From Aeromicrobium terrae (lineage in GTDB: Bacteria; Actinomycetota; Actinomycetes; Propionibacteriales; Nocardioidaceae), in the NCBI RefSeq assembly GCF_008039565.1, contig NZ_VDUX01000002.1:186001-250000 (forward strand): DNA of 64,000 nt, written 5' to 3'. The position numbers and the translations under genes were made by a program. The notes under the pieces were generated by a model, which worked only from the letters and a program-made list of their open reading frames with translations, was not told the DNA's origin and made no database searches. Positions 50,496 through 58,584 of this stretch are shown here, one piece after another; within the stretch, counting starts at the first letter, position 1; each line of letters begins with the position of its first letter.

Positions 50496-52756
50496 CCGAG
50501 ATCCATCGCCCGAAGACCGCCGCGGCCGGGGTCACGGGTGTCCGGGTGGCTCTCCAACGGTCGCTCTCGAGCATGGGGATCTCCCGTTCTGCCCGAACCC
50601 TGCTGCGCGTCAACCAGATCGACGGCTTCGACTGCATGAGCTGCGCGTGGCCCGACCCGGACCCGGAGCACCGGCACACCGCGGAGTTCTGCGAGAACGG
50701 CGCGAAGGCCGTCGCCGAGGAGGCCACCAAGCGGCGGGCGACTCCGGACTTCTTCGCCCGGCACTCGATCGCCGAGCTCGACGGGCACGACGAGCGCTGG
50801 CTCGGCGAGCAGGGCCGCATCACCCAGCCGATGGTGAAGCGACCGGGCGGCTCGCACTACGAGCCGATCGAGTGGGACGCCGCGTTCACGCTGATCGGCG
50901 AGCACCTGAACCGACTCGGGTCCCCGGACGAGGCGATCTTCTACACCTCCGGGCGCACCTCCAACGAGGCCGCGTTCGTCTACCAGCTGTTCGTCCGCGC
51001 CTTCGGCACCAACAACCTGCCCGACTGCTCGAACATGTGCCACGAGTCCACGAGCATCGCGCTCGCGGAGTCCATCGGCATCGGCAAGGGCAGCGTCAGC
51101 CTGCGCGACGTCTACGACGCGCAGTGCATCGTGATCGCCGGCCAGAACCCGGGCACCAACCACCCGCGGATGCTGCAGGCGCTGGAGACCGGAAAGCGCC
51201 GCGGCGCGAAGATCATCGCGATCAACCCCCTCCGCGAGGCCGGACTCGTCAACTTCCGCAACCCGCAGAAGCCGCGCGGTGTGGTGGGCAAGGGCACCGA
51301 CCTCGCCGACCTGCACCTGCCGATCCGCGTGAACGGCGACCTCGCCCTGTTCCAAGCCATCGGCTCGCTCCTCGTCGAGTGGGACGCGCTCGACCACGAC
51401 TTCATCGAGGCTCACACGCACGGGTTCGAGGCCTGGGCGGAGCACGTCCGGAACGTCGACCGGCTCGTCGTCGAGCAGGCCACCGGCCTCACCTGGGCGC
51501 AGATCACCGAGGCGGCCCGCATGATCGCCGCCTCCGACGCCACGATCTACTGCTGGGCCATGGGGCTCACGCAGCACCGCAACGCCGTGGCCACCATCAA
51601 GGAGGTCGCGAACGTCGCGCTCGTCCGCGGCGACATCGGCAAGCGAGGCGCGGGCCTGTGCCCGGTGCGCGGCCACTCGAACGTGCAGGGCGACCGGACG
51701 ATGGGCATCTGGGAGCGCCCGCCTGACCACTTCCTTGACGCCCTCCAGGCCGAGTTCGGCTTCGACCCGCCCCGCGAGCACGGCTTCGACACCGTCGATG
51801 CGATCCGCGCCCTGCGCGACGGACGGGCGTCCGTGTTCGTCGGGCTCGGCGGCAACTTCATCCACGCCGCGCCGGACACCCCGGTCACGCGTCGTGCGCT
51901 GGAGTCGGCCGCCCTCACGGTGCAGATCTCGACGAAGCTCAACCGCTCGCACCTCTCCTGCGGCGACACCGCCCTGATCCTCCCGACGCTCGGTCGCACC
52001 GAGAAGGACGTGCAGGCGAGCGGCGAGCAGTTCGTCTCCGTCGAGGACTCGATGTCCGCGGTGCACGCGTCGCGGGGCCCGCTCGCCCCGGCCAGTCCGT
52101 ACCTGCGCTCGGAGGTCGCGATCGTGACCGGCATCGCGCACGCCACCCTCGGCGACCGTCACGGGATCGACTGGCCCTCGTTCGCTGCCGACTACTCGCG
52201 CATCCGCGGGCACATCTCGCGCGTGGTGCGGGGCTGCGACGACTACGAGACCAAGGTCGACCGTCCGGGCGGGTTCGTCCTGCCGCACCCGCCCCGCGAC
52301 AGGCGCGAGTTCCCCACCGACAGCGGCAAGGCGGAGATCGCGGTCTCTCCCATCGACGTCGTGCAGGTGCCCGACGGCCACCTCCTGCTGCAGACGCTGC
52401 GCAGCCACGACCAGTTCAACACCACGATCTACGGCGACAGCGACCGCTACCGGGGCATCGAGAACGCCCGCAACGTCGTGCTCGTCCACCCGGACGACAT
52501 CGCCGCGCTCGGCCTCGTGGCCGACCAGCCCGTCGACCTCACCACCCGCTGGGAGGACGACGACGTCCAGCGGGTGGTCCGCGACTTCCGTGTCGTCCCG
52601 TACGAGACCCCGCGCGGAACCGCGGCCGCGTACTACCCCGAGGCCAACCCGCTCGTGCCGCTCGACTCCACGGCCGTCGGCAGCAACTGTCCGGCGTCGA
52701 AGTCCGTGGTCATCCGCGTGCTGCCGGCCGGCGAGGTCGACCGTCCGGGGGCATGA
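50492..52756 (+). CDS. FdhF/YdeP-type molybdopterin oxidoreductase
   Basis: 754 residues, full length. N-terminal cysteines in GFDCMSCAWPDP and FCENGAK (Cys48, 51, 67), then a bis-MGD domain (FYTSGRTSNEAAFVYQLF; NMCHESTS) and a C-terminal molydop-binding domain (HDQFNTTIYGDSDRYRGI). This family is often annotated formate-dehydrogenase-like, with true substrate unclear. No electron-transfer partner is adjacent. The MoeZ gene at 18.4 kb would support its cofactor. Confidence 0.9.
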   Translation: MTEIHRPKTAAAGVTGVRVALQRSLSSMGISRSARTLLRVNQIDGFDCMSCAWPDPDPEHRHTAEFCENGAKAVAEEATKRRATPDFFARHSIAELDGHDERWLGEQGRITQPMVKRPGGSHYEPIEWDAAFTLIGEHLNRLGSPDEAIFYTSGRTSNEAAFVYQLFVRAFGTNNLPDCSNMCHESTSIALAESIGIGKGSVSLRDVYDAQCIVIAGQNPGTNHPRMLQALETGKRRGAKIIAINPLREAGLVNFRNPQKPRGVVGKGTDLADLHLPIRVNGDLALFQAIGSLLVEWDALDHDFIEAHTHGFEAWAEHVRNVDRLVVEQATGLTWAQITEAARMIAASDATIYCWAMGLTQHRNAVATIKEVANVALVRGDIGKRGAGLCPVRGHSNVQGDRTMGIWERPPDHFLDALQAEFGFDPPREHGFDTVDAIRALRDGRASVFVGLGGNFIHAAPDTPVTRRALESAALTVQISTKLNRSHLSCGDTALILPTLGRTEKDVQASGEQFVSVEDSMSAVHASRGPLAPASPYLRSEVAIVTGIAHATLGDRHGIDWPSFAADYSRIRGHISRVVRGCDDYETKVDRPGGFVLPHPPRDRREFPTDSGKAEIAVSPIDVVQVPDGHLLLQTLRSHDQFNTTIYGDSDRYRGIENARNVVLVHPDDIAALGLVADQPVDLTTRWEDDDVQRVVRDFRVVPYETPRGTAAAYYPEANPLVPLDSTAVGSNCPASKSVVIRVLPAGEVDRPGA

Positions 52757-52792
52757 AGAAGGGGAGCCGGCCGAGTCCGACTCCCCTCCTTC
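52755..52792. terminator. hairpin between convergent oxidoreductase and surface-protein genes
   Basis: GAAG-A-AGGGGAG (52755-52766), 14-nt loop, CTCCCCT-C-CTTC (52781-52792): a strong stem with one mismatch. It begins within the oxidoreductase stop codon and lies 12 bp from the stop of the convergent gene, so it can serve both. Confidence 0.7.
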
Positions 52793-52804
52793 AGATCCCT
52801 TTCC

Positions 52805-54091
52805 TTACGAGCGCTTGCCCGTCAGGATCCAGGCCCAGCCCTGGCGCCGGCTCTTGCCGCGGTGCGACTTCAGCTCACGCGTGGTCAGCACCTCCTGCGT
52901 CCAGGTCATCGGCGCCGGCGACGGAGCGCCGACCGGACCGGAGCCGGCAAGACCGAGCGAGGCGCGGGCGCTGAGGAGCAGCACACCGCCGACGGTCAGA
53001 CCGGCGCCCATGAGGAGGATCCACGGCGAGCTGCCGCCCGTGTTCGGCAGGACGGCCTCGTCCTCCGGCTCGATGCAGTCGGCTGCCGACCCGGCGTCAC
53101 CAACCACCTCGTGGACGGCGTCCGGACCGAACTCGAAACCGTCCTTCGGGGTGAACACCAGGTCCCACGGACCGTTCTGGCCGTCGCCCTCGACGAACTC
53201 CCACGTGTAGCCACCGTCACCGGCGAGCGGGACGATGCGCGTGGTGTCGTCGGCATTGACGTCGACGAGGTCGCCGGTGCAGCGGTCGGTCAGCACGAAC
53301 GACGGGTTCGTCGGATCGCAGCGACCACCGTCGATGTCCGGATCCACCACGACCTCCCAGGTCCAGTCGCCAGGGGCCAGGACGAAGCCCGGCAGCGCGA
53401 CGGCGGTGATGTCGTACGTGTCAGCTCCGTGGAACGGCGGATCGATGACGTAGTCCACACCGGGGACGTTCGGGATGTTGAGCGTGCCGTCCTCGGTGCA
53501 CGTCGGCGGGTTGGCCGTCGGCTCGAGCGGCGTCACGGTGGTCACCTCGACGTCGGTCAGGTTGCAGCCGTTCTCCCAGATCGCGATGCCGGCGTCGTTC
53601 CAGTTCAGACCACCGAAGCCGAGGTCCGGGATCGGCGGGATGATGTCGCCCCAGTCGTCACCCTGCACCATGGAGTCGTCGAACACCGGGCCGGTGTGGC
53701 CGGCGTGACCATGAAGGTCGCCCTCAGCAGCCGGGCGGTTCTGGACGTACGGGTTCTTGACGGCCGAGGTCGCGTGACAGATCGTCACCTTCTCCTTCGG
53801 CGCGGCAGGCTTGGCGATCGCAGCCTTCGCCTCGGGGGCGGGTGCCTCCTCGGCCGGAGCAGCCTCCTCAGCCGGAGCAGCCTCCTCAGCCGGAGCAGCC
53901 TCCTCAGCCGGAGCGGCCTCCTCAGCCGGAGCGGCCTCCTCGGCCGGAGCAGCTTCCTCGGCAGGTGCCTCAGTCGTGGTCTCAGCCGACGTGGTGACGG
54001 TGTCACCGGCGGCGGCGTCCTCAGCGCTGGCGGGAGCGGCCATGAAGGCGCTGCCGGCAACGATGGCGAGGACTAGAAGAATCCTTTTCAT
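52805..54091 (-). CDS. LPxTG-type surface protein with AEEAAP repeats
   Basis: 428 residues. Signal peptide (cleavage about 24, ASA-ED), a seven-fold AEEAAP-type repeat, then extracellular domains containing CHATSAVKNPYVQNRPAA (a widespread actinobacterial surface module) and several conserved Cys, and a sortase motif LPNTG (348-352) followed by a hydrophobic helix. The cytoplasmic part after the helix is unusually long (about 50 residues, ending GKSRRQGWAWILTGKRS) instead of a short basic tail. No sortase lies in the window. ATG 54091 chosen as signal-peptide start. Confidence 0.82.
   Translation of the reverse strand: MKRILLVLAIVAGSAFMAAPASAEDAAAGDTVTTSAETTTEAPAEEAAPAEEAAPAEEAAPAEEAAPAEEAAPAEEAAPAEEAPAPEAKAAIAKPAAPKEKVTICHATSAVKNPYVQNRPAAEGDLHGHAGHTGPVFDDSMVQGDDWGDIIPPIPDLGFGGLNWNDAGIAIWENGCNLTDVEVTTVTPLEPTANPPTCTEDGTLNIPNVPGVDYVIDPPFHGADTYDITAVALPGFVLAPGDWTWEVVVDPDIDGGRCDPTNPSFVLTDRCTGDLVDVNADDTTRIVPLAGDGGYTWEFVEGDGQNGPWDLVFTPKDGFEFGPDAVHEVVGDAGSAADCIEPEDEAVLPNTGGSSPWILLMGAGLTVGGVLLLSARASLGLAGSGPVGAPSPAPMTWTQEVLTTRELKSHRGKSRRQGWAWILTGKRS
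53844..53969. repeat. seven tandem 18-bp repeats inside the surface-protein gene
   Basis: Unit GCCTCCTCAGCCGGAGCA on the plus strand (six residues Ala-Glu-Glu-Ala-Ala-Pro per unit on the coding strand), with small changes in the outer units. The 18-bp length keeps the frame, so changes in copy number would lengthen or shorten the stalk. Confidence 0.85.
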
Positions 54092-54532
54092 CGCGATCTC
54101 TCTTTCTCGGGAAGTGATGCGGAACGGGACCACTGATCGGTCCCCCTGGTGATCAGTGGTCGGTCGCGCACCTCGATCCCGCCTGCGACGCGGCCGGTGT
54201 GCGGACAGCACGAAGCGGGTGACGAGCCTCGAGCTCGCCACCTGCGGCACCGCGGTTACGTCGGCGGTACGACGGGGACCTGAGTCGCACGGACCCTCTC
54301 CTGTCGGTCCCTCCCACGGAGAATCGTATTGATCCAGGTAGACCGCGCACCATAGACAGCAAGGACGAGCAGGAAATGGTCCTAAAGAACTAGTTTTGAG
54401 CCTCTGACCAGCGCAAACTCGATGCTTGACGCAACGACGTCGAGTGCGGAAGGCGGCCAGCGCACCCGTCCCACACGCCCCGCTGGTCCACCTCTGTGGG
54501 GCGCCGGGAACCAGGCTCGACATACTGGGGGA
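54092..54532. other. 441-bp gap between divergent surface-protein and CoA-lyase genes
   Basis: No convincing ORF. It holds a perfect inverted repeat at 54128-54161 (listed separately), an A/T-richer patch around 54377-54400, and CATACT at 54521-54526 six bases before the CoA-lyase start. If the surface-protein transcript starts far upstream, its leader is long. I found no match to a riboswitch class I know. Confidence 0.6.
54128..54161. promoter_or_regulatory. perfect 11-bp inverted repeat in the surface-protein leader
   Basis: GACCACTGATC (54128-54138), 12-bp spacer, GATCAGTGGTC (54151-54161). It lies 37-70 bp before the surface-protein start, so it is either an operator or an RNA hairpin in the leader. 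Confidence 0.6.
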
Positions 54533-55582
54533 ATGCGACCCCCTCGTACGTTCCTCCGTCCGCTGGCCGTCGGGGCTCCGGCGCCGGTCACCGAGATCCC
54601 GGTGAAGCCGTCCCGGATGATCCACTTCTTCGACCCGAGCAACGAGAAGATGGCGGCCAAGGTGCCGGACATCGCCGCGAAGGTGGACATCATCCTCGGC
54701 AACCTCGAGGACGCCATCAAGACGGAGATGAAGGAGGCCGCGCGACAGGGCCTCGTCGACATCGCGAAGAAGACCGACTTCGGCGAGACGCAGCTCTGGA
54801 CCCGCGTCAACAGCCTCGACTCCCCCTGGGTGCTCGACGACCTCACCACCCTGGTCACCGAGATCGGCGACAAGCTCGACGTCATCATGGTGCCGAAGGT
54901 CGAGGGCGCCCAGGACATCCACTACGTCGACCGGCTGCTCGCCCAGCTCGAGGCGCGTGCCGGCCTCGACCGCCCGATTCTCGTCCACGCGATCCTGGAG
55001 ACCGCGCAGGGCATGGTGAACGTGGAGGAGATCGCCGGCGCCAGCCCGCGCATGCAGGGCCTGTCGCTCGGCCCGGCCGACCTCGCTGCCAGCCGCCGCA
55101 TGAAGACGACGCGCGTCGGCGGCGGCCATCCCGGCTACCTCGTGCGCACCGACCCGGTGTCCGACGACCTCACCGAGGGCCGCACCACCGCTCAGCAGGA
55201 CCTGTGGCACTACACGATCGCGCGGATGGTCGACGCGTGCGCGGCGCACGACATCCTCCCCTTCTACGGGCCCTTCGGTGACATCAAGGACGTCGTCGCC
55301 TGCGAGGATCAGTTCCGCAACGCGTATCTCCTCGGCTGCGTGGGCGCCTGGAGCCTCCACCCCGTGCAGATCGACATCGCCAAGAAGGTCTTCTCCCCCG
55401 ACCCCGCCGACGTCGCGCACGCCAAGCGCGTCGTCGAGGCCATGGGCGACGGCTCCGGCGCCGTGATGATCGACGGGAAGATGGAGGACGACGCCTCCTG
55501 CAAGCAGTGCCTGGTCATGCTCGACCTCGCCAAGGCGCTGGCCGAGCGCGACCCCGAGCTTGCGGAAGCGTACGACCTCTGA
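54533..55582 (+). CDS. CoA-ester lyase, malyl-/beta-methylmalyl-CoA lyase type
   Basis: 349 residues, HpcH/HpaI (CitE-like) TIM barrel. Metal/CoA residues in [16 protein letters not shown] and [34 protein letters not shown], with a C-terminal SLHPVQI; the layout resembles Rhodobacter Mcl1. It would cleave malyl-CoA or beta-methylmalyl-CoA to glyoxylate and acetyl- or propionyl-CoA. ATG 54533; CATACT lies six bases upstream. Followed by a paralogous lyase in a TGATG overlap. Confidence 0.85.
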   Translation: MRPPRTFLRPLAVGAPAPVTEIPVKPSRMIHFFDPSNEKMAAKVPDIAAKVDIILGNLEDAIKTEMKEAARQGLVDIAKKTDFGETQLWTRVNSLDSPWVLDDLTTLVTEIGDKLDVIMVPKVEGAQDIHYVDRLLAQLEARAGLDRPILVHAILETAQGMVNVEEIAGASPRMQGLSLGPADLAASRRMKTTRVGGGHPGYLVRTDPVSDDLTEGRTTAQQDLWHYTIARMVDACAAHDILPFYGPFGDIKDVVACEDQFRNAYLLGCVGAWSLHPVQIDIAKKVFSPDPADVAHAKRVVEAMGDGSGAVMIDGKMEDDASCKQCLVMLDLAKALAERDPELAEAYDL

Positions 55583-56457
55583 TGGCTGAGCAGACGCTGC
55601 GACCGCGCCGCTCGGTCCTCTACATGCCGGGCGCCAACGAGCGCGCCCTCGAGAAGGCCAAGGGCATCGACGCCGACGCGCTCATCCTCGACCTCGAGGA
55701 CGCCGTCGCTCCGGAGTCCAAGGCCGAGGCGCGCGACCGCGTGTGCGCCGCCGTCCAGTCCGGCGAGTACGGGCACCGCGAGCTCGCGATCCGCGTCAAC
55801 AGCATCGGCACCGAGTGGCACGAGGCGGACATCGCCGCCGCGGCCGCCGCCGGACCGGACGCCGTGCTCGTCCCGAAGGTCGGTTCCGCCGAGGAGGTGC
55901 GCACCCTGGTCGGCGCGCTCGAGTCGGCCGGCGCCCCGGACCACACCCAGCTCTGGGCGATGGTCGAGACCCCAGCGGGCCTGCTGCACGTCGAGGAGAT
56001 CGCCGCCGCGCACGAGCGGCTGACCGTGCTCGTCATGGGCACCAACGACGTCGTGAACGAGACGTACGGGCTGCACGTCCCGGGCCGCAACCCGCTCGTG
56101 CTGACGTCGCTCTCGCTATGCCTGCTCGCCGCTCGGGCCGCGGGCAAGGTCATCATCGACGGCGTCTACAACGACGTGAAGGACCTCGAGGGCTTCGAGG
56201 CCGAGGCCCGGCAGGGCCGCGAGATGGGCTTCGACGGCAAGACCCTCATCCACCCGAGCCAGGTCGAGCCGGCGAACGTCGCGTTCGCACCGTCGGCCGA
56301 GGACGTCGAGCACGCCCAGCAGATGATCGCCACCTTCGAGGAGGCGAAGGCCGCGGGCCAGGGCGTCGTGACGTTCAACGGCCGCATGGTGGAGGAGCTG
56401 CACGTGCGCGATGCACGCCGCATCCTCGCCTTCCACGAGGCCATCACGAGCCGCTGA
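55582..56457 (+). CDS. CoA-ester lyase, CitE-like
   Basis: 291 residues, standard CitE-like length. RRSVLYMPGANERALEKA, LDLEDAVAP, WAMVETPAGLLHVEEIA and GKTLIHPSQVEPAN are the family blocks. Close relative, but not the same subtype, as the preceding lyase; candidate for citramalyl-/malyl-CoA lyase or thioesterase partner. Co-translated with the upstream gene. Together with mesaconyl-CoA hydratase at 26.2 kb it points to the ethylmalonyl-CoA pathway. Confidence 0.87.
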   Translation: MAEQTLRPRRSVLYMPGANERALEKAKGIDADALILDLEDAVAPESKAEARDRVCAAVQSGEYGHRELAIRVNSIGTEWHEADIAAAAAAGPDAVLVPKVGSAEEVRTLVGALESAGAPDHTQLWAMVETPAGLLHVEEIAAAHERLTVLVMGTNDVVNETYGLHVPGRNPLVLTSLSLCLLAARAAGKVIIDGVYNDVKDLEGFEAEARQGREMGFDGKTLIHPSQVEPANVAFAPSAEDVEHAQQMIATFEEAKAAGQGVVTFNGRMVEELHVRDARRILAFHEAITSR

Positions 56458-56485
56458 CCCGCGGCCCTTCTATCCATTGAGAGGT

Positions 56486-56746
56486 TCAGCGACTGAACCA
56501 CATGCCGTTCCGCTCATTGATCACCGCGCGCTTGCGCGCCTGCGCCTTACGACGCTGACGGACACGCTCGAGGAGCACAGCGCGGTCGATCTCACTCGTG
56601 TCATCCCAGGCGCGCTTGCCGCGGACCCGGCGGGACTCGAAGATGGCCACTGCCTTCACCCCCTTCCCGTCGTCCGTAGCGGTGCTCGGGGTCGGTTTCG
56701 TGGGGTTCTGTGCGGGCATGAGTCGTAGATCGGTGTTCGTGGTCAT
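56486..56746 (-). CDS. small basic protein, unknown
   Basis: 86 residues. N-terminal half Thr/Pro-rich, then FESRRVRGKRAWDDTSEIDR and a strongly basic C-terminal helix (VRQRRKAQARKRAVINER). May bind nucleic acid. Very strong SD AAAGGAGG eight bases before ATG 56746. It begins 35 bp after a Rho-independent terminator that follows a 32-codon ORF, so its expression may be controlled by read-through. Confidence 0.68.
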   Translation of the reverse strand: MTTNTDLRLMPAQNPTKPTPSTATDDGKGVKAVAIFESRRVRGKRAWDDTSEIDRAVLLERVRQRRKAQARKRAVINERNGMWFSR

Positions 56747-56780
56747 GGCGCGCCTCCTTTCTGGTTGGGGGATGGATGGA

Positions 56781-56817
56781 CAAACAAAAACGCTCCGGAA
56801 TCGGGTTCCGGAGCGTT
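56781..56817 (-). terminator. Rho-independent terminator / attenuator hairpin
   Basis: On the minus strand: AACGCTCCGGAA, 5-nt loop, TTCCGGAGCGTT (plus coordinates 56789-56817) then TTTGTTTG. A 12-bp perfect stem with a T-rich tail is rare in such a G+C-rich genome. It stands 21 bp after the stop of the 32-codon ORF and before the 86-residue gene. Confidence 0.8.
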
Positions 56818-56838
56818 GGGTCGACGAGCGACGAGAGG

Positions 56839-56937
56839 TTACGTCGAGGTCGGAGCTCCGGAGGTGGAACCGGCGGTGAGCATGGCGTCGCCACGGTCCG
56901 TGATGACGGCCGGGACGAACAGCGTGATGTTCTGCAT
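56839..56937 (-). CDS. 32-residue leader-type peptide gene
   Basis: Starts at ATG 56937 with a very strong SD (AAGGAGGTGG) six bases upstream and ends with TAA. The peptide begins MQNITLFVPAVITDRG and has a Ser/Thr/Ala-rich end; no cysteine. Its coding region contains TCCGGAGC, which matches the 3' arm of the following terminator and could pair with its 5' arm instead. It may be a regulatory leader, a small secreted peptide or a modified-peptide precursor; nothing nearby decides. Confidence 0.6.
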   Translation of the reverse strand: MQNITLFVPAVITDRGDAMLTAGSTSGAPTST

Positions 56938-56961
56938 GGGTCCACCTCCTTCGATGTGTTC

Positions 56962-56979
56962 TCGCCCCGAGCGGGGCGA
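56962..56979. promoter_or_regulatory. palindrome at the leader-gene promoter
   Basis: TCGCCCCG AG CGGGGCGA, perfect 8-bp arms. On the minus strand a -10 box TAACGT lies at 56992-56987, so the palindrome would cover about +1 to +18: an operator or a 5' mRNA stem. Confidence 0.5.
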
Positions 56980-57043
56980 AGTGCTGACGTTAGCGCAGGT
57001 CGGCACCCCTTGTCGATGCGACGGGCCGACGAGCGCGACTCTC

Positions 57044-57162
57044 GGTGGTCGAGTGCCTCGCGAGCCCCAGCGAGTGAGGTGTATCGAGACCACGACTGAA
57101 GCGAGCCTCATGCCCCACCGGGTCTCGATACGCCGGGCGGCTTCGCCGCAACGCACTCGACC
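57044..57162. repeat. REP-like palindromic repeat pair, copy 2
   Basis: GGTGGTCGAGTGC...GTATCGAGACCAC (57044-57093) and GGTCTCGATACGCC...GCACTCGACC (57121-57162). The same two modules as at 27773-27878 but in the opposite order, 3' of the FUSC gene. Confidence 0.75.
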
Positions 57163-57200
57163 TGGCCGGACGCTCGCGCGCAGAGCGCGCTCGGTCCGTC

Positions 57201-58286
57201 TCAAAAGTCAAGGCGCTCGTCGATCTCGTCGCGGGTGTAGCCGCTGGCGTAGAGCAGGTCGGCGGCGAGCGAGCGGACCTGGGCGGCGATGGCGGCGCTG
57301 TTCATCGTGACGGCTTCGGGCAGCGCGAGCGACGCCATGCGGGCGGCCTGCACGAGCTCGTTGCGGGCCTCCTCGAAGTCGTCCTGCTCGGAGAGGTCGT
57401 CGGCGAAGACCTCCACCGCGGCGGCCAGGGCGTCGACCGCCAGCGCCATGTCGGGCGAGATGGCCTCGCGGTGCCGCAGCAGCGCCGACGTCTTGCGCGC
57501 CAGGACGCGCGCGTCGCGCACGGCGTTGTCGACGTCGAGCACCGCTGAGGCGTAAAGCTCCACGTGCTGACGTTGTCGCCAGCGGATCGGGGACATCCTC
57601 GCCACCTCGGCGGCGTTCTGCGTCGTCGAGCGCATCGAGTCGACCATGTGCTGCATGCCCCGGGCACTCGCCAGTGCGCGGTCGGCCTGGGTGCTGTCGT
57701 CCTCGCGCAGCCCCGACGCCACGAGGGTGAGCACTGCCGCCAGCCGGGTGAGGATGCCCTGGACCTCGCGGTCGATGTCGCGCACCGGGTGACGCGGGAT
57801 GGCCAGCACGCACAGCAGTCCGACCAGCCCGCCGACGAGCGCGTCGCTGAACCGCGTGACGGCCGGGTTGCCCGATCCGGGCGGCGGCAGGACCGCGGTC
57901 AGCAGCACCGAGGATGTCGCCGCCTGGGTCAGGGCGATGCCGGTGAGTCCGAGGATCGTGCTGATCGCGACCGCGAGAACGACGACGAGCGCGATCTGCC
58001 AGGCGCCGCGACCGATGGCGAGGATGAGCAGCTCGCCCACGAGCACGCCGGTGGCGACGCCGATGACCAGCTCGATGACAGTACGGAGGCGTGCGCCGCC
58101 GCCGGCCATGAGCGTGATGATCGCGGCGATGGGCGCGAAGAAGGCCTGCCGGTGGTCGAGGGCGTCGGTGGCCACCAGATAGGCCACGGCCGGCCCGATC
58201 GCGAGGCGGAGCAGCAGGCGCCAGCGGCGTCGCAGGATCTGCCAGCGGTCCGCCAGCGAGACCTCGGGCGCACGCAGGCGGGCCAG
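57201..58286 (-). CDS. FUSC/aromatic-acid-exporter-like membrane protein
   Basis: About 361 residues. Six hydrophobic segments in the first 190 residues (AYLVATDALDH; ITLMAGGGARLRTVIELVIGVATGVLVGELL; ...), then a long soluble helical C-terminal domain. This is the FUSC/ArAE pattern. The start is unclear: no ATG, GTG or TTG lies in frame between about 58190 and the DUF3618 stop. CTG 58286 (giving a LARLRAPEV start) fits the family best. In-frame GTG 58187 would cut into the first helix. Coupled to DUF3618. Confidence 0.75.
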   Translation of the reverse strand: MARLRAPEVSLADRWQILRRRWRLLLRLAIGPAVAYLVATDALDHRQAFFAPIAAIITLMAGGGARLRTVIELVIGVATGVLVGELLILAIGRGAWQIALVVVLAVAISTILGLTGIALTQAATSSVLLTAVLPPPGSGNPAVTRFSDALVGGLVGLLCVLAIPRHPVRDIDREVQGILTRLAAVLTLVASGLREDDSTQADRALASARGMQHMVDSMRSTTQNAAEVARMSPIRWRQRQHVELYASAVLDVDNAVRDARVLARKTSALLRHREAISPDMALAVDALAAAVEVFADDLSEQDDFEEARNELVQAARMASLALPEAVTMNSAAIAAQVRSLAADLLYASGYTRDEIDERLDF

Positions 58287-58287
58287 G

Positions 58288-58536
58288 TCAGCGCACCAGA
58301 CGACGGAGGATGACGATCGCGGTGACCACCGCGGCGGCGCCGGCCACCACGGGCACGACCGTTTCGAGCCGCACGGAGCCCTGCTCGTCGACGAACCGGC
58401 CCTTGACCGACGCCAGGCCACGGCGCGCGATGCTCTTGGGATGAGCGCGGTCGACCAGGGCGTCGACGGTGTCGGCGAGGTGGAGCCGGGTCTCCTCGAT
58501 CTCACGGACGAGTCGGGTCGTGTCGGCCTTGGCCAC
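58288..58536 (-). CDS. DUF3618 protein
   Basis: 82 residues. An N-terminal amphipathic helix REIEETRLHLADTVDALVDRA is the DUF3618 signature, and a C-terminal transmembrane helix VVAGAAAVVTAIVIL ends in RRLVR. Small actinobacterial membrane protein of unknown role. GTG 58536 has GAGG about eight bases upstream. Followed within 2 bp by the FUSC protein. Confidence 0.82.
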   Translation of the reverse strand: MAKADTTRLVREIEETRLHLADTVDALVDRAHPKSIARRGLASVKGRFVDEQGSVRLETVVPVVAGAAAVVTAIVILRRLVR

Positions 58537-58584
58537 GGGATGCCTCGCTCTTCTCGGGTGGACGTCTACGTCAGGATAGGGCCC

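Noticed and set aside
53844-53969. CRISPR-like array
   Set aside because: Repeats are 18-bp units with no spacers and encode AEEAAP in frame in a surface protein.
54092-54532. Riboswitch in the 441-bp gap
   Set aside because: Only a palindrome is visible; no conserved core of a class I know (for example ydaO, cobalamin or SAM) could be found by eye.
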